DNA from: Hydrogenophaga sp.
GTDB taxonomy: Bacteria; Pseudomonadota; Gammaproteobacteria; Burkholderiales; Burkholderiaceae_C
Assembly (NCBI GenBank): GCA_021154985.1
Contig: JAJNQE010000084.1
Location: 1 to 41,001 of the forward strand
Reading direction: 5' to 3'
DNA: 41,001 nucleotides
In this document: in pieces, positions 1 to 7,993 of the stretch
How the letters are laid out: every line of letters begins with the position of its first letter
Numbering within the stretch: position 1 is the first letter of the stretch
Program-made: the position numbers and the translations under genes
Notes under the pieces: generated by a model
What the model was told of the DNA's origin: nothing
Databases searched by the model: none
What the model saw: the letters and a program-made list of their open reading frames with translations, nothing else

Positions 1-140
1 GCGCGCTGACATCGCAGGGCCGGGTTGCGTTGCTGGGCGGCGTGGCGCCAGTAGCCAGACGGGGCGATCTGCAGCACCTTGCAGATCGACTCGACCCCGT
101 AGGCCTGTCGATGCTGATCGATGAAGCCCTTCAGGACTTC
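1..140 (-). CDS. IS3-family transposase OrfB, 5' part only (cut by window edge)
   Basis: The minus-strand frame that is -1 relative to the upstream OrfA reads FIDQHRQAYGVESICKVLQ, followed by IAPSGYWRH and QRNPALR. This is the usual opening of IS3-family OrfB, the DDE integrase half of the transposase. No independent start codon is evident. In this family OrfB is made as an OrfAB fusion by -1 frameshifting near the OrfA end, and the two frames overlap here at 131-140. Only about 46 codons lie in the window, so the DDE catalytic core and the far end of the element are not visible. Intactness cannot be judged. Confidence 0.8.
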
Positions 141-457
141 AGACGGCGGTCGAGCTCCGCCTGGGCGAAAAACGCGCTGGCCAGCTTCAGGATCTCATTG
201 GCCTTGCGCAGCTCCTTGTTCTCGCGTTCGAGCTCCTTCAGGCGCTGCAGGTCGGTCGTCGTGACGCCAGCCCGGGTGCCGGTGTCGATCTCATCGCGCT
301 TGACCCATTCGTTGAGGGTCTGCGGCACGCAGCCGATCTTGGGCGCGATGAATTCGATGGCAGCCCACAGCGAGGGGTACTCGCCTCGGTGCTCCTGCAC
401 CATGCGAACGGCGCGTTCGCGGACCTCGGGAGAAAAGTGGTTCGACTTCTTGCTCAT
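131..457 (-). CDS. IS3-family transposase OrfA (HTH_Tnp_1)
   Basis: A 108-residue protein with the layout of IS3 OrfA. An N-terminal helix-turn-helix (about residues 8-55, with SPEVRERAVRMV and the later VPQTLNEWVKR) binds the element ends. A leucine-zipper-like coiled coil (about 68-92, LKELERENKELRKANEILKL) multimerises with the OrfAB transposase. The ending ASAFFAQAELDRRLKS is characteristic of the group. Length is normal for OrfA and there is no internal stop. It lies just upstream of OrfB in the -1 frame, and a terminal-repeat-like sequence is found at about 506. Confidence 0.9.
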   Translation of the reverse strand: MSKKSNHFSPEVRERAVRMVQEHRGEYPSLWAAIEFIAPKIGCVPQTLNEWVKRDEIDTGTRAGVTTTDLQRLKELERENKELRKANEILKLASAFFAQAELDRRLKS

Positions 458-469
458 GGCTCAATCCTC

Positions 470-506
470 TCAGAGAAAAGAGCCTCATCAAAACTGGGGC
501 GGTTCA
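470..506 (-). repeat. Probable terminal inverted repeat of the IS3 element
   Basis: Read on the minus strand, the sequence starting at 506 is TGAACCGCCCCAGTTTTGAT, which matches the TGAACCGCCCCGG-type ends known from this IS3 subgroup (from memory). It lies about 50 bp upstream of the OrfA start, where the left end is expected. The partner repeat is outside the window, so the boundary is inferred from one side only. Confidence 0.6.
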
Positions 507-593
507 CACTGTGCACGCGCTGTGATACCTGTGAAGCACTTGCCCGAGGCCGACAAAGCGTTCAGTTAATTCAACGAGAATTTGAGCCGACGA

Positions 594-1175
594 TCAATTC
601 TCGTCCAACGGCACACCCGAGCGCCAGAGCGCTGTTTGCAACACCTGCAGCAGTCGATTGGTCCCCGTTTTGACGAGTCGTTGCGACCCTCGCTTGCTCA
701 GGCGGCCGATACCGGAATGGAACAGCGCAACACAGAAGTGCTGGGGATGTTGCGCTGACGCGTAGACCACGCCGTCCAGCGCCATCGCTCTGCACTCGAC
801 GGCCAGTTCCCGTGTTTGCGTTGTGCGTAGCGACTGCAGCACAGGGTAGGGCTCGGCGAGGCCGCGCAAGTCGGCCAATCGCAATGAGCCTGTCGTGACG
901 AACTCCACCAGGCATCGACGGCGCAGCTCTGAGAGGCTTCTGCTCACAGTTTCGCGCCTGAGCAACGACTCATAAAGCGTTGTCTCGGGGCTGTCTGCCA
1001 AGTAGGCAACGGGTTCTTCTGGCAAACAAAATCGACCATGCATCAAGCCGACGGGAGGCATGGACAAACCATTCATTTGCAGGCTGCTGGCTCTGGGCCG
1101 GATCAGCTGGATGCGGTGCAGTACGCAGGGGGACGGGAGTTCGATTACGGGTGGGTTCAGGTCTCTAAATTTCAT
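594..1175 (-). CDS. RES-domain toxin (NAD+-degrading type)
   Basis: A 193-residue protein with the RES-domain pattern: an Arg in HGRFCLPEEPVAYLADSP, a Glu in TTLYESLLRRE, and a Ser in VVYASAQHPQHFCVALF. These polar residues define the family, whose studied members are toxins that deplete NAD+ by phosphorolysis or hydrolysis. The start ATG lies 12 nt after the stop of the upstream Xre/MbcA/ParS-type antitoxin gene, so the two are probably cotranscribed in antitoxin-toxin order. Length is typical. Whether this copy is active is not shown by sequence. Confidence 0.85.
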   Translation of the reverse strand: MKFRDLNPPVIELPSPCVLHRIQLIRPRASSLQMNGLSMPPVGLMHGRFCLPEEPVAYLADSPETTLYESLLRRETVSRSLSELRRRCLVEFVTTGSLRLADLRGLAEPYPVLQSLRTTQTRELAVECRAMALDGVVYASAQHPQHFCVALFHSGIGRLSKRGSQRLVKTGTNRLLQVLQTALWRSGVPLDEN

Positions 1176-1187
1176 GGGCAGGCAAGC

Positions 1188-1658
1188 TCAATGCCCTTCT
1201 GCTGTTGCCAGATCAACGATGCGCCGGCCAGGCACGCCCTGCTCCAGGGCGATCCGCGGCGCCAGTCCGTCAAGTGCCTCGTGCGGCGTTTCCAGAAACG
1301 ACAGTATTTGCCACCCATCTGTGGTGCCCAGGGCTTCAGACACCACCTGAATCACCGGGAATACATAGGGCTCAAACTGCCATTTCGGGATCTTGAAGCC
1401 TCGCCGCAAATGCGTCACTCCAATGCAGCGGCCACTCTTGATCCAAGCGTTGATCGTTACACGGGTAGTCCCGCTCAGCTCAGCTGCGTCTTCAGTCGTG
1501 ATCATGTCCGAGGCGTTTATGCGTTGGCGACGGTATTCGGCACCACGGCGCAGCAACGCAGCCGTCTGCGCTTCACTGGCGTAAGGGTCGGCCGTACTGG
1601 AGTGACGTGGCTTGATAGAGTCAAGGGCAACAGAAAAAGGAGAAGTCAATGTGTTCAT
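1188..1658 (-). CDS. Xre/MbcA/ParS-type antitoxin with HTH, partner of the RES toxin
   Basis: A 156-residue protein. A helix-turn-helix (about residues 52-95) begins ITTEDAAELSGTTRVTINAWIK and is followed by GFKIPKWQF, an excisionase/MerR-like DNA-binding arrangement. The C-terminus (about 105-150, GWQILSFLETPHEALDGLAP then IALEQG) matches the toxin-binding domain of Xre/MbcA/ParS antitoxins. It should neutralise the RES protein and repress the operon. The chosen ATG has no strong ribosome-binding site upstream. The pair sits between an IS3 element and an ATP-cone remnant, consistent with carriage on an accessory island. Confidence 0.8.
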   Translation of the reverse strand: MNTLTSPFSVALDSIKPRHSSTADPYASEAQTAALLRRGAEYRRQRINASDMITTEDAAELSGTTRVTINAWIKSGRCIGVTHLRRGFKIPKWQFEPYVFPVIQVVSEALGTTDGWQILSFLETPHEALDGLAPRIALEQGVPGRRIVDLATAEGH

Positions 1659-1682
1659 GGCGATCGAGTCTTGAGCACTGGT

Positions 1683-2039
1683 TCAGGGCGCGTTGCGCAT
1701 GTCGGGTTTGCTGATGCCGAAGAACCGATGCGGCTTGGTCTGGCATTGCTGCGAGGCCAAGTAGCGCGGGCGCCCGATCTCATCTGCTCCATCGATTGCA
1801 GGTGTGCTGATCCTGGATAGCAGGATAGCTCGCAACATTCCTTGGAGCCACGCACTGCAGGTGCGGTGCGCGAACTCGGTAGTGGCGTGCACCACCAAAA
1901 AGACATTCATCATGGCTTGAGCAATCTTGGAAGGCTCAAACGTCAAGACGGCGCCATTGCGGCGAATGACCTGGTAGCTGGCAATAACCCCAGATATCCG
2001 AGGGAGGACAGTGTTTGGAGTGTCTGTGCAAGTGAGCAT
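1683..2039 (-). pseudogene. ATP-cone remnant resembling the N-terminus of ribonucleotide reductase (NrdA)
   Basis: Residues from about 20 read YQVIRRNGAVLTFEPSKIAQ then AMMNVFLVVH, which closely matches the ATP-cone (allosteric nucleotide-binding) domain at the N-terminus of class Ia NrdA. After that the match decays quickly: only short islands such as MLRAILLSR and IDGADEI recall the next part of NrdA. The frame then ends at about 118 residues, where NrdA would continue for more than 700. The ATG at 2039 was chosen; a start at 2057 is also possible. I read it as a truncated, diverged nrdA 5' fragment. A small stand-alone ATP-cone protein is the alternative. Confidence 0.5.
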
Positions 2040-2338
2040 GTGTGCTCTCCGGTTCACGAGCTACTCAATTGCAGCGCGTGAATGCATTTTCGGCCATTCG
2101 GATAGATCTGTCAACTTCGTAAAGTCAGTAAGCTGTTGCGATGCACAGGTTGGGCTGGCCGTCACCGTGCGAGATCAACGCAGGTTTCCACACGCTGTCG
2201 GCTTCGGTGGCCAGGACGTGGGCAGGCTCACACCCGAAAAATGAGCATTTAACAAACAGGTGACCCTAACTAGCATTAGCAAAACGCAGCTGTTTAACTT
2301 GGAAAATGGTTGCGCTCAATCTTTTGCGGACACCACGC

Positions 2339-2791
2339 TCAAGACTGAGCTGAAGTACTGGCAACCCCTGAGGCGTACCAATCGAGGAAACGACGCTGAA
2401 CACTCGCATGGGTGTTCGCGTCGCTCGCGCGAGGTTCGTAAGGCGCGTAGATATGCACATACAGTGTGTGTTGACGGGCGTAAGACTCACCCCCACGAAG
2501 ATGGTTGCGCCGGACATCGCGCCACTCCAGCGCCTGTGGATTTGCAATGAGAGTGCGTACCCACGCCGGGTCGACAACGCCACCCACCCAAGAATAGAGG
2601 GTGGTCAGTTCGCCTGCGTCCATGCTGCGCAACTCGATGATGAGACGCTCAGTGGCGAGCATGTGAATACCGACGTCGATACGGTGCACGAGACCGATCT
2701 CGGGTGTGTATCTGTCTATGCGTTTATGCGAGCATAAGGTGGTGAATTTTGGGTCAACGCAATGGGATTTTTTGGTCGCTACGGTTGTCAT
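2339..2791 (-). CDS. Hypothetical protein, 150 aa
   Basis: Not recognised. The start at 2791 was chosen over an in-frame ATG 54 nt upstream because AAAGGAGA sits 7 nt before it, a strong ribosome-binding site. The protein is soluble-looking, has no signal peptide or membrane segment, and contains the stretches HMLATERLIIELRSMDAGEL and YSWVGGVVDPAWVRTLIANP. It is a single gene between the ATP-cone remnant and the tyrosine recombinase, with over 100 bp of spacer on each side, in an accessory region. No function is proposed. Confidence 0.6.
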   Translation of the reverse strand: MTTVATKKSHCVDPKFTTLCSHKRIDRYTPEIGLVHRIDVGIHMLATERLIIELRSMDAGELTTLYSWVGGVVDPAWVRTLIANPQALEWRDVRRNHLRGGESYARQHTLYVHIYAPYEPRASDANTHASVQRRFLDWYASGVASTSAQS

Positions 2792-2948
2792 TTCGTGATC
2801 TCCTTTCATCCAAGCTCTCACGAAATCTCTCCACGTCAAGTGCACAAGATCCTCTTTTTTCTGATCCTCTCGCTTAAATGTCGATGATCAAAATGAGATG
2901 GGCATCGACACACACTGCACTGCCCCAGGCCCCCTGCCGCCGAGGACC

Positions 2949-4193
2949 TCAGCCCAACGGAAGCAACAGGCTTACTGGCTGGTTCTCATCGCTCCAACGC
3001 CGGTCGTAGGCGGTGGTTGTTGTGATGCAGGCGTGCCCCAGGAAATGCCGAACTTCGTTGAGATCGGCGCGCTCACGCAAAGCGAGGGTGGCGGCCGTGA
3101 CCCGCAGCGCATGCGCAGAAAACCGATCCCCCACCACGCCGATCTGCGCCAAGTAGGGTTGCACAATGCGCTGGGCAACAGCGCCAGCAGTGAGCCCAGC
3201 AGATTTGAGTACAGTGCCGGACTGTCTCTGACGCCGCGAATGCTGAGAAGCGTTGATCTGCAGATTTTGGGTACCCTCCGAGCTGCGCTCGAACGCCGCG
3301 GTGTGCGGCTCAATGGCTGGGGGCGCGATCGCGCGTTGCCCGGTGCCCCCTCTTTCGTTCGACAACTCAAGCTCCTCCTCAATATGACGATCTTGAAAAT
3401 CGGCATCGCACCCAGCACCGGAGTGACGGCGGACAGCCTTCATCCGAACGAACAGCCGTTCATCGCTTTGAGGCTCCGCGCCCCTCATCGCCAAGTAACG
3501 CTGCACCCTCTCGCGCATGAGGGGTGCAGCGGCAATGAACCGCGTCTTGCCACCCTTACCCAACACCCGAAGGTGCGACACACCCGCGCGCTGACAATCA
3601 AAATCCCGCACGCGTAGGGTGACCACCTCCGCGCGGCGCAGGCCGCCCAACAGCATGACGGCCAGGATGGCACGGTCTCGCACGCCCTTGAGCGTGTTCG
3701 CATCGGGCGCCTCCAGCAGTGCCTGGGCTTGGACCAGTGAGAGCGCCGGCGTCTTGCCTTCATGACTCTCCAGGCGCGGCCTGCGCACGCCGCGTGCTGG
3801 GTTCGTTGGGATGAGCTGCTCATCGACGAGATGCTCCAGCAGCGAGGACAGGGCTGCGAGCTTGCGGCGTTGGGTGCTCGGCGACAGGCCTTGGGCCTGC
3901 AGGTGGTGGCGCCAGGCCAGCACATGGGAGCGCGCGACCCGCAGCAACTCGGACTGGGTTTGCAATCCTGAGAACGCAGCGAAGTCACGCACGTCGGCGG
4001 CGTAGGCGCGTCGCGTGCAGGCGCTGGAGAAGTTGGAGAGCCACTGGTTCTCGATGGCCATGAGGCCTATCTGTGTGAAGCGGCTTGCTGCGCTCTCGCG
4101 TTCGATGTCGAGCACGGGGCCGCGGGGGAGACTGTGGACGTGGGAGGGAGTTCGTGAGGGGCTGGGGTCAGAGAGTTGTTCGCGGGAAAGCAT
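2949..4193 (-). CDS. Tyrosine recombinase/integrase (XerC/D-like) with an insertion in the catalytic domain
   Basis: A 414-residue tyrosine recombinase. The SAM-like core-binding domain covers about 45-135 (ACTRRAYAADVRDFAAFSG). The catalytic domain has Arg186 in GGLRRAEVV, Lys216 in GKGGKTR, His361 and Arg364 in SAHALRVTAATLA, His387 in FLGH, and the nucleophile Tyr396 in TTTTAYDRR, so all catalytic residues are present. Between the Lys hairpin and the HxxR motif there are about 80 extra polar residues (about 252-335) that XerC/XerD lack. A long N-terminal extension precedes the first domain. A palindrome at 4248-4273, about 55 bp upstream of the start, could be its core site. It probably mobilises part of this accessory region; its actual target is unknown. 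Confidence 0.85.
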   Translation of the reverse strand: MLSREQLSDPSPSRTPSHVHSLPRGPVLDIERESAASRFTQIGLMAIENQWLSNFSSACTRRAYAADVRDFAAFSGLQTQSELLRVARSHVLAWRHHLQAQGLSPSTQRRKLAALSSLLEHLVDEQLIPTNPARGVRRPRLESHEGKTPALSLVQAQALLEAPDANTLKGVRDRAILAVMLLGGLRRAEVVTLRVRDFDCQRAGVSHLRVLGKGGKTRFIAAAPLMRERVQRYLAMRGAEPQSDERLFVRMKAVRRHSGAGCDADFQDRHIEEELELSNERGGTGQRAIAPPAIEPHTAAFERSSEGTQNLQINASQHSRRQRQSGTVLKSAGLTAGAVAQRIVQPYLAQIGVVGDRFSAHALRVTAATLALRERADLNEVRHFLGHACITTTTAYDRRWSDENQPVSLLLPLG

Positions 4194-4247
4194 CGATGGT
4201 GGTTGTCTCCCCTTCCCTGCACGGTGCAGAAAACTGTGGGGGTCCCT

Positions 4248-4273
4248 GTATCGATAACATGTGTTTTCGATAC
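4248..4273. repeat. Palindrome upstream of the tyrosine recombinase, possible recombination core site
   Basis: Arms GTATCGATAACA (4248-4259) and TGTTTTCGATAC (4262-4273) are inverted repeats with one mismatch and a 2-nt centre. Read differently, they are 10-bp arms around the 6-nt centre CATGTG, which is the geometry of Xer/dif-type core sites. It lies between the recombinase start and the next gene. It could equally be an operator for the recombinase gene. Confidence 0.5.
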
Positions 4274-4448
4274 GTCAAGGGCTGAGGCGGCACGCGACAA
4301 GGCGGCGTGTACCGAAGGCCTGTTGTGCAGCGGGTGCAGTCCTTTGACTTGCCGAACTTACGGCTTGAAAGCTGTTGTTCAGTTAGAAGTGCCCGGCAGG
4401 TTGCGGCGCCTTGCCAGGCCGTATCGGGGTCGACTGGTCTGCAAAAGT

Positions 4449-5477
4449 TCACCTCGGGAGCGATAGAAGGAAATTGTCAGCAAGCTCGAACAGACAATCA
4501 GTGGGGTCCTCACCGCGCTCCTTCATGTGCAGCATCTCGCAAAGCTTGTCGTCATTTACAACAAGCATCAACTTTCCATGTTCACGCATGGCTCCCTGCG
4601 TCATGGCAATTGCGTGCGCCTCCGCACCTGCTCTAGTCAAGATGATGGCCATCCGCCTAAGGCCGCGCTCCAGTAGATACTTCTCCGTCGTAAGAATCTG
4701 ACCTTGCTTGATCTTCCCCGAGTAGTTCTTGAACTCAAATAGAACGTAGCGGCTGTCAAGATGTTCGATCACGAACTTCCAGAACTCAGTGGTAGGTCTC
4801 ACTCGACAGACGAAGTCGAATCGGTTCAGGCCGTCGTCTGTCCGTTTCTGAGAATGCCAACCATGTAGGTCGTTAGGGAACAGGTATTTGAGAATGTTCG
4901 CACAGACACGTTCGTACTGCGCCCATGCTTCCTTTCCTCGCTTTACGGCCTTGAGTTCCTCACACAGCTCTGTTCCCCTGTTGTCTTCGGGTGGAGCGGA
5001 AACCTCCCCGAGTGGCCTACTTCTTTCCCGAGGATCGTTGCGCTTAGTGGATGTAGCCTGGGCATCACCCGGATCGGTCTCGATCAGTGCGTCAAGTTCT
5101 TCGGCAAGTCCGGAAAACGCTGCGGCCCAATTCCGCAGATCGACTCGATCAACAAATGTGACACTGAATCTACGCTCAAGCGCCTCACGCAGTTCGGGCG
5201 GCAAGATGCACGAAACGGCGAGCATGCCCTTTAGTGCTTGAGCTGTGATTGCGTTCTTTACGAGGCGTGTTGCAGCGGCTTCGATGAGAGTCGGCTGCGC
5301 GCGCACCGTCCGGTAGTATTTGACTTCTATCGCCCACCGCTCATGTCCATGGCTGCTGAGCAGATCGAATCCCCTGTCGCCCTTGCGCGTGTACACGGTG
5401 ACCTGGAAATTGTTAGCCTCCAAGATACGACGTACTAGATCCTCGAACAATTCCCATGTCGGCGCGGACTGTTGCAT
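4449..5477 (-). CDS. Protein with two PD-(D/E)xK nuclease-like domains (Mrr-like N-terminus)
   Basis: A 342-residue protein. The N-terminal domain (about 1-115) has the Mrr-type restriction endonuclease pattern: FEDLVRRILEANNFQV, then Asp38 in RGFDLL and Glu51-Val-Lys53 in AIEVKYYR. A polar linker (about 130-180) leads to a second domain that repeats the logic: YERVCANILKYLF, Asp221 in RFDFVCR and Glu248-Phe-Lys250 in VLFEFKNYSGK, followed by an Rossmann-like MAIILTRAG strand. Both triads look intact. The gene follows the ABC-3C ATPase gene on the same strand after 159 bp, so it may be an accessory nuclease of that system or an independent defence gene. Cleavage activity is inferred from motifs only. 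Confidence 0.7.
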   Translation of the reverse strand: MQQSAPTWELFEDLVRRILEANNFQVTVYTRKGDRGFDLLSSHGHERWAIEVKYYRTVRAQPTLIEAAATRLVKNAITAQALKGMLAVSCILPPELREALERRFSVTFVDRVDLRNWAAAFSGLAEELDALIETDPGDAQATSTKRNDPRERSRPLGEVSAPPEDNRGTELCEELKAVKRGKEAWAQYERVCANILKYLFPNDLHGWHSQKRTDDGLNRFDFVCRVRPTTEFWKFVIEHLDSRYVLFEFKNYSGKIKQGQILTTEKYLLERGLRRMAIILTRAGAEAHAIAMTQGAMREHGKLMLVVNDDKLCEMLHMKERGEDPTDCLFELADNFLLSLPR

Positions 5478-5636
5478 GGTGTGAGCTCTACCTTCTTTGT
5501 GTTTGTACCGCTAGCGATTTCCGCTCGACGTTTATACGGGGGATGAAACCTACGAGGATCATTGCTGGCCTCGACTCAGGGCCAGCGAAAACCGAGGTGC
5601 CTAGTGCCCCATTGTTGGTAGCGGCGGGCATCGAAC

Positions 5637-7499
5637 TCAGTCATCAGCCAACTCATCGCCATCGTCATTTTCAGCGGGCACCTCTGGCTGGGACGGCACG
5701 ACAACCCTGTGGGGATAGAAGCCGGACCGGCCGACACCAGGCTTTTTCGTGAACTGAATCGGCTTGAGCTTTTCAGCGGTCTCTGCGGAAATTCGCTCGT
5801 TCTCGAGCACGATGATTTGGCCGCGGCCTGAGAACTCTGCCAGCCAGGCGTAGAACATCTCCGTGACCGTCGCGACAGGGACTTCGTGGGTTTCATCCGA
5901 TTCAGGGTCAGCGTAGGCCTTCAGGGGCGAGTCGATGACCACGACGCCAAGGTGCGGATGCCCCTGCTCAAGTGCGTGCTCCATCAGTGCGATAACGAGC
6001 GCGGACAAATACAGAGCGCGCAGCCCGGCGCCGAAGCTGAGCCGGGTGCGGTCGTTCAGGACTAGGTCGCATGCCTCCGCATCGAGAGAAATGTTCTCGA
6101 TATCCGTAAATCCCCAATGCATCAAGTAGCCCAGCGCCGCATTCGCGACAGAGCGCCCGGACGTGCCGCCATCGCGGTTAACCTGAACCTTTGGGCGCAG
6201 CTTCTGCTTCTTGAGCCGCTCAATCTCGACCTGGAGGCGCTCAATCTCGTCGAATATGCCAAGCTGAGCAGAGAGTTCAGTGCGGCGGACTGCCAACTGC
6301 TTGGGGTCGGCGGAAAACTCGATTCGCGTGCCCTCCATCACCATCTCCTCTCGGTTCTGCAGTGTATTCAGCTCGCTGCTGAACCGATCCACGTCGGCTT
6401 GCCAAGAGCCAAAGCGGCGACGCTCCCCTTCCAGGGCGGTCAAGAGGCCGGTACGAAGCCCTCGAATCTTTTCGGCCTCCGCGTTGATAGCGGCCCTGTA
6501 TCGACCTGCCGTCTCAGGCTTCACGTCCTGCGACTCCGTCTGAGCTGCGGTAGGCGTCCTGCAAAGGGGGCAAGCGATAGCGGGAAGCTCTTCGAAGAAA
6601 GCCACGCCCTCGTGGGCTGCCCCGAGCCGTTCCATGTCGTTCGAGTACTTCTGCTCCAACAGCTCGAATCGGCCAATCATGGATTTGGCGTGATTTCGGC
6701 TGTTCGTGGCTCGCGCCAACTGGTCCGATGCATCTGCAATCTCGCGGCGCAGTTCGCGCAGCTTGGCCGCACGCTGGTCGTACTGGGAGGACATCGCCAC
6801 CAGGACCTTATCGACCCGTTCAAGTGCATCTGAAACGTCGACTCGCTTGACGTCCTTGGGCAGCGCTGTCTGTACGCGCGCCAGTGCGTCCTCGGCGGAC
6901 GACAGTTGGCCCTTGATGCGCTCGACCTCAGACGTCTTCTTCCGCAACTCCACCTTGGCGTCGTCAACGCCGGTGAGGAACAAGCTGAACGAGGCCATTC
7001 TCTTGGTGACTGCGAAGCCCTCACCACTGGTTGGGTTCTCGCTCAGAATGGCTGTCTGGGACCAAAGAGCCCAATGGCGAACATCGTCACCAGTTACCGC
7101 ACCACGTTCACTCAAGGACCGGATGATTTGCTTACCATGGGCACCGCTGCGCTCGACCAGAAGTTCGCCGATGTCGTCTTCTAGTGGCTCGAATGCAAGC
7201 TCCTCCTCGTTGCCCATCGCTCGGACGTACACCGTCGGCTGGCCGCCAATCAGTGCCCGGCGCACCTCGTACTCAAAGCCCTCACTTTCGAAGCGCAGCT
7301 GCAATTCTTGGTAGCCATCGGCGAGCGGAAACTTCTTTGGTAATTTGTCTCCGCCAAGCAAGAACCAGAGGCAGTCGCGGATGTAGGACTTCCCGGTGTC
7401 GCTGGGGCCTCGGATAAGGGTTCGCTTCTCGCCGAACTCGAGTACCGCGTCTTCCCTGTCCGGGCCGATGGACTTGAGACGCTTCAGGACAACTGCCAC
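5637..7499 (-). CDS. ABC-3C system SMC-like ABC ATPase (DUF3732-like)
   Basis: A 620-residue ATPase of RecF/Rad50/SMC type. The Walker A is GPSDTGKS (31-38). Coiled coils flank a CPLC zinc-hook-like turn (Cys310, Cys313) within about 185-440. The ABC signature region is RLSFGAGLRAL (about 486-496), and Walker B is LGVVVIDSP with Asp523. This split head with a short arm and single CxxC fits the ATPase of ABC three-component (ABC-3C) conflict systems (DUF3732-type, family assignment by eye). It overlaps the upstream middle-component gene by 16 nt, and that gene in turn overlaps the nuclease effector, as expected for a coupled three-gene operon. Its expected role is ATP-driven sensing of nucleoprotein that controls the effector. 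Confidence 0.8.
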   Translation of the reverse strand: MAVVLKRLKSIGPDREDAVLEFGEKRTLIRGPSDTGKSYIRDCLWFLLGGDKLPKKFPLADGYQELQLRFESEGFEYEVRRALIGGQPTVYVRAMGNEEELAFEPLEDDIGELLVERSGAHGKQIIRSLSERGAVTGDDVRHWALWSQTAILSENPTSGEGFAVTKRMASFSLFLTGVDDAKVELRKKTSEVERIKGQLSSAEDALARVQTALPKDVKRVDVSDALERVDKVLVAMSSQYDQRAAKLRELRREIADASDQLARATNSRNHAKSMIGRFELLEQKYSNDMERLGAAHEGVAFFEELPAIACPLCRTPTAAQTESQDVKPETAGRYRAAINAEAEKIRGLRTGLLTALEGERRRFGSWQADVDRFSSELNTLQNREEMVMEGTRIEFSADPKQLAVRRTELSAQLGIFDEIERLQVEIERLKKQKLRPKVQVNRDGGTSGRSVANAALGYLMHWGFTDIENISLDAEACDLVLNDRTRLSFGAGLRALYLSALVIALMEHALEQGHPHLGVVVIDSPLKAYADPESDETHEVPVATVTEMFYAWLAEFSGRGQIIVLENERISAETAEKLKPIQFTKKPGVGRSGFYPHRVVVPSQPEVPAENDDGDELADD

Positions 7500-7993
7500 G
7501 AGACCTCCAAGTTAGATGCCGCCGTCTCAAGTTCGGCCCCCCAGAGATGGCCGCTGTCCGCGAACTGCTTGGTCAGGTCGGCCGAGTCAGAGTCTCCGAA
7601 ATGCTGAGCGACCCATTCACATCGCGTTTCCAGCTTCCGCAGATACGTCGACGTCAGCGAAGTGGTCATCGACCTCGATGCCTCGCCTGCGTAGTACGTG
7701 ATGCCGTAATCATCCCATGAGGCTGTGACCAAAGCTCGCGTGCTCATCAGGTACAGACCTTGTTCGATGAGCTCTCGGCGACTCAGGAGCTCTGCTCCGC
7801 GGAAGGGGACCGGGGTATGCAGGCTGCTAGGCCCATTCAAGTCCGCCGAGTAGACAACTGCGTAGTCTAGGAGCACGAGCTTCTGCAGGTCGGCGCCTCG
7901 CGGCCCTAGCGACTGCAGCAGGTAGACCATGCGGATGCCCAACTCGAACGGTGAGTTGAACAATGGTAGTGCACGACGCTTGGCGTGCTTCAT
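7484..7993 (-). CDS. ABC-3C system middle component
   Basis: A 169-residue protein with FNSPFELGIRMVYLLQSLGP near the N-terminus, then KLVLLDYAVVYSADL, RRELIEQGLYLMSTRALV and SWDDYGITYYAGEASRSM. This small winged-helix-like protein with an NSPFELGIR opening, placed between an effector and an SMC-like ATPase, is the hallmark of the ABC-3C middle component. I cannot name the numbered subfamily. The start at 7993 was chosen over longer in-frame options because its ATG overlaps the effector stop as ATGA (7990-7993). It probably bridges effector and ATPase. Confidence 0.75.
   Translation of the reverse strand: MKHAKRRALPLFNSPFELGIRMVYLLQSLGPRGADLQKLVLLDYAVVYSADLNGPSSLHTPVPFRGAELLSRRELIEQGLYLMSTRALVTASWDDYGITYYAGEASRSMTTSLTSTYLRKLETRCEWVAQHFGDSDSADLTKQFADSGHLWGAELETAASNLEVSWQLS

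Noticed and set aside
1038..1820. 260-codon plus-strand open frame across the toxin-antitoxin pair
   Set aside because: Crosses two recognisable minus-strand genes and shows no domain.
4277..4448. Possible integron attC-like or small coding element upstream of the recombinase
   Set aside because: No R/L box pairs could be aligned, and the 94-codon minus-strand frame here has no recognisable domain and overlaps the palindrome.
5575..5600. GCTGGCC/GGCCAGC hairpin after the ABC-3C ATPase gene as a terminator
   Set aside because: Only 7 bp and not followed by a T run on the minus strand; it is weak evidence for separating the fourth gene from the operon.
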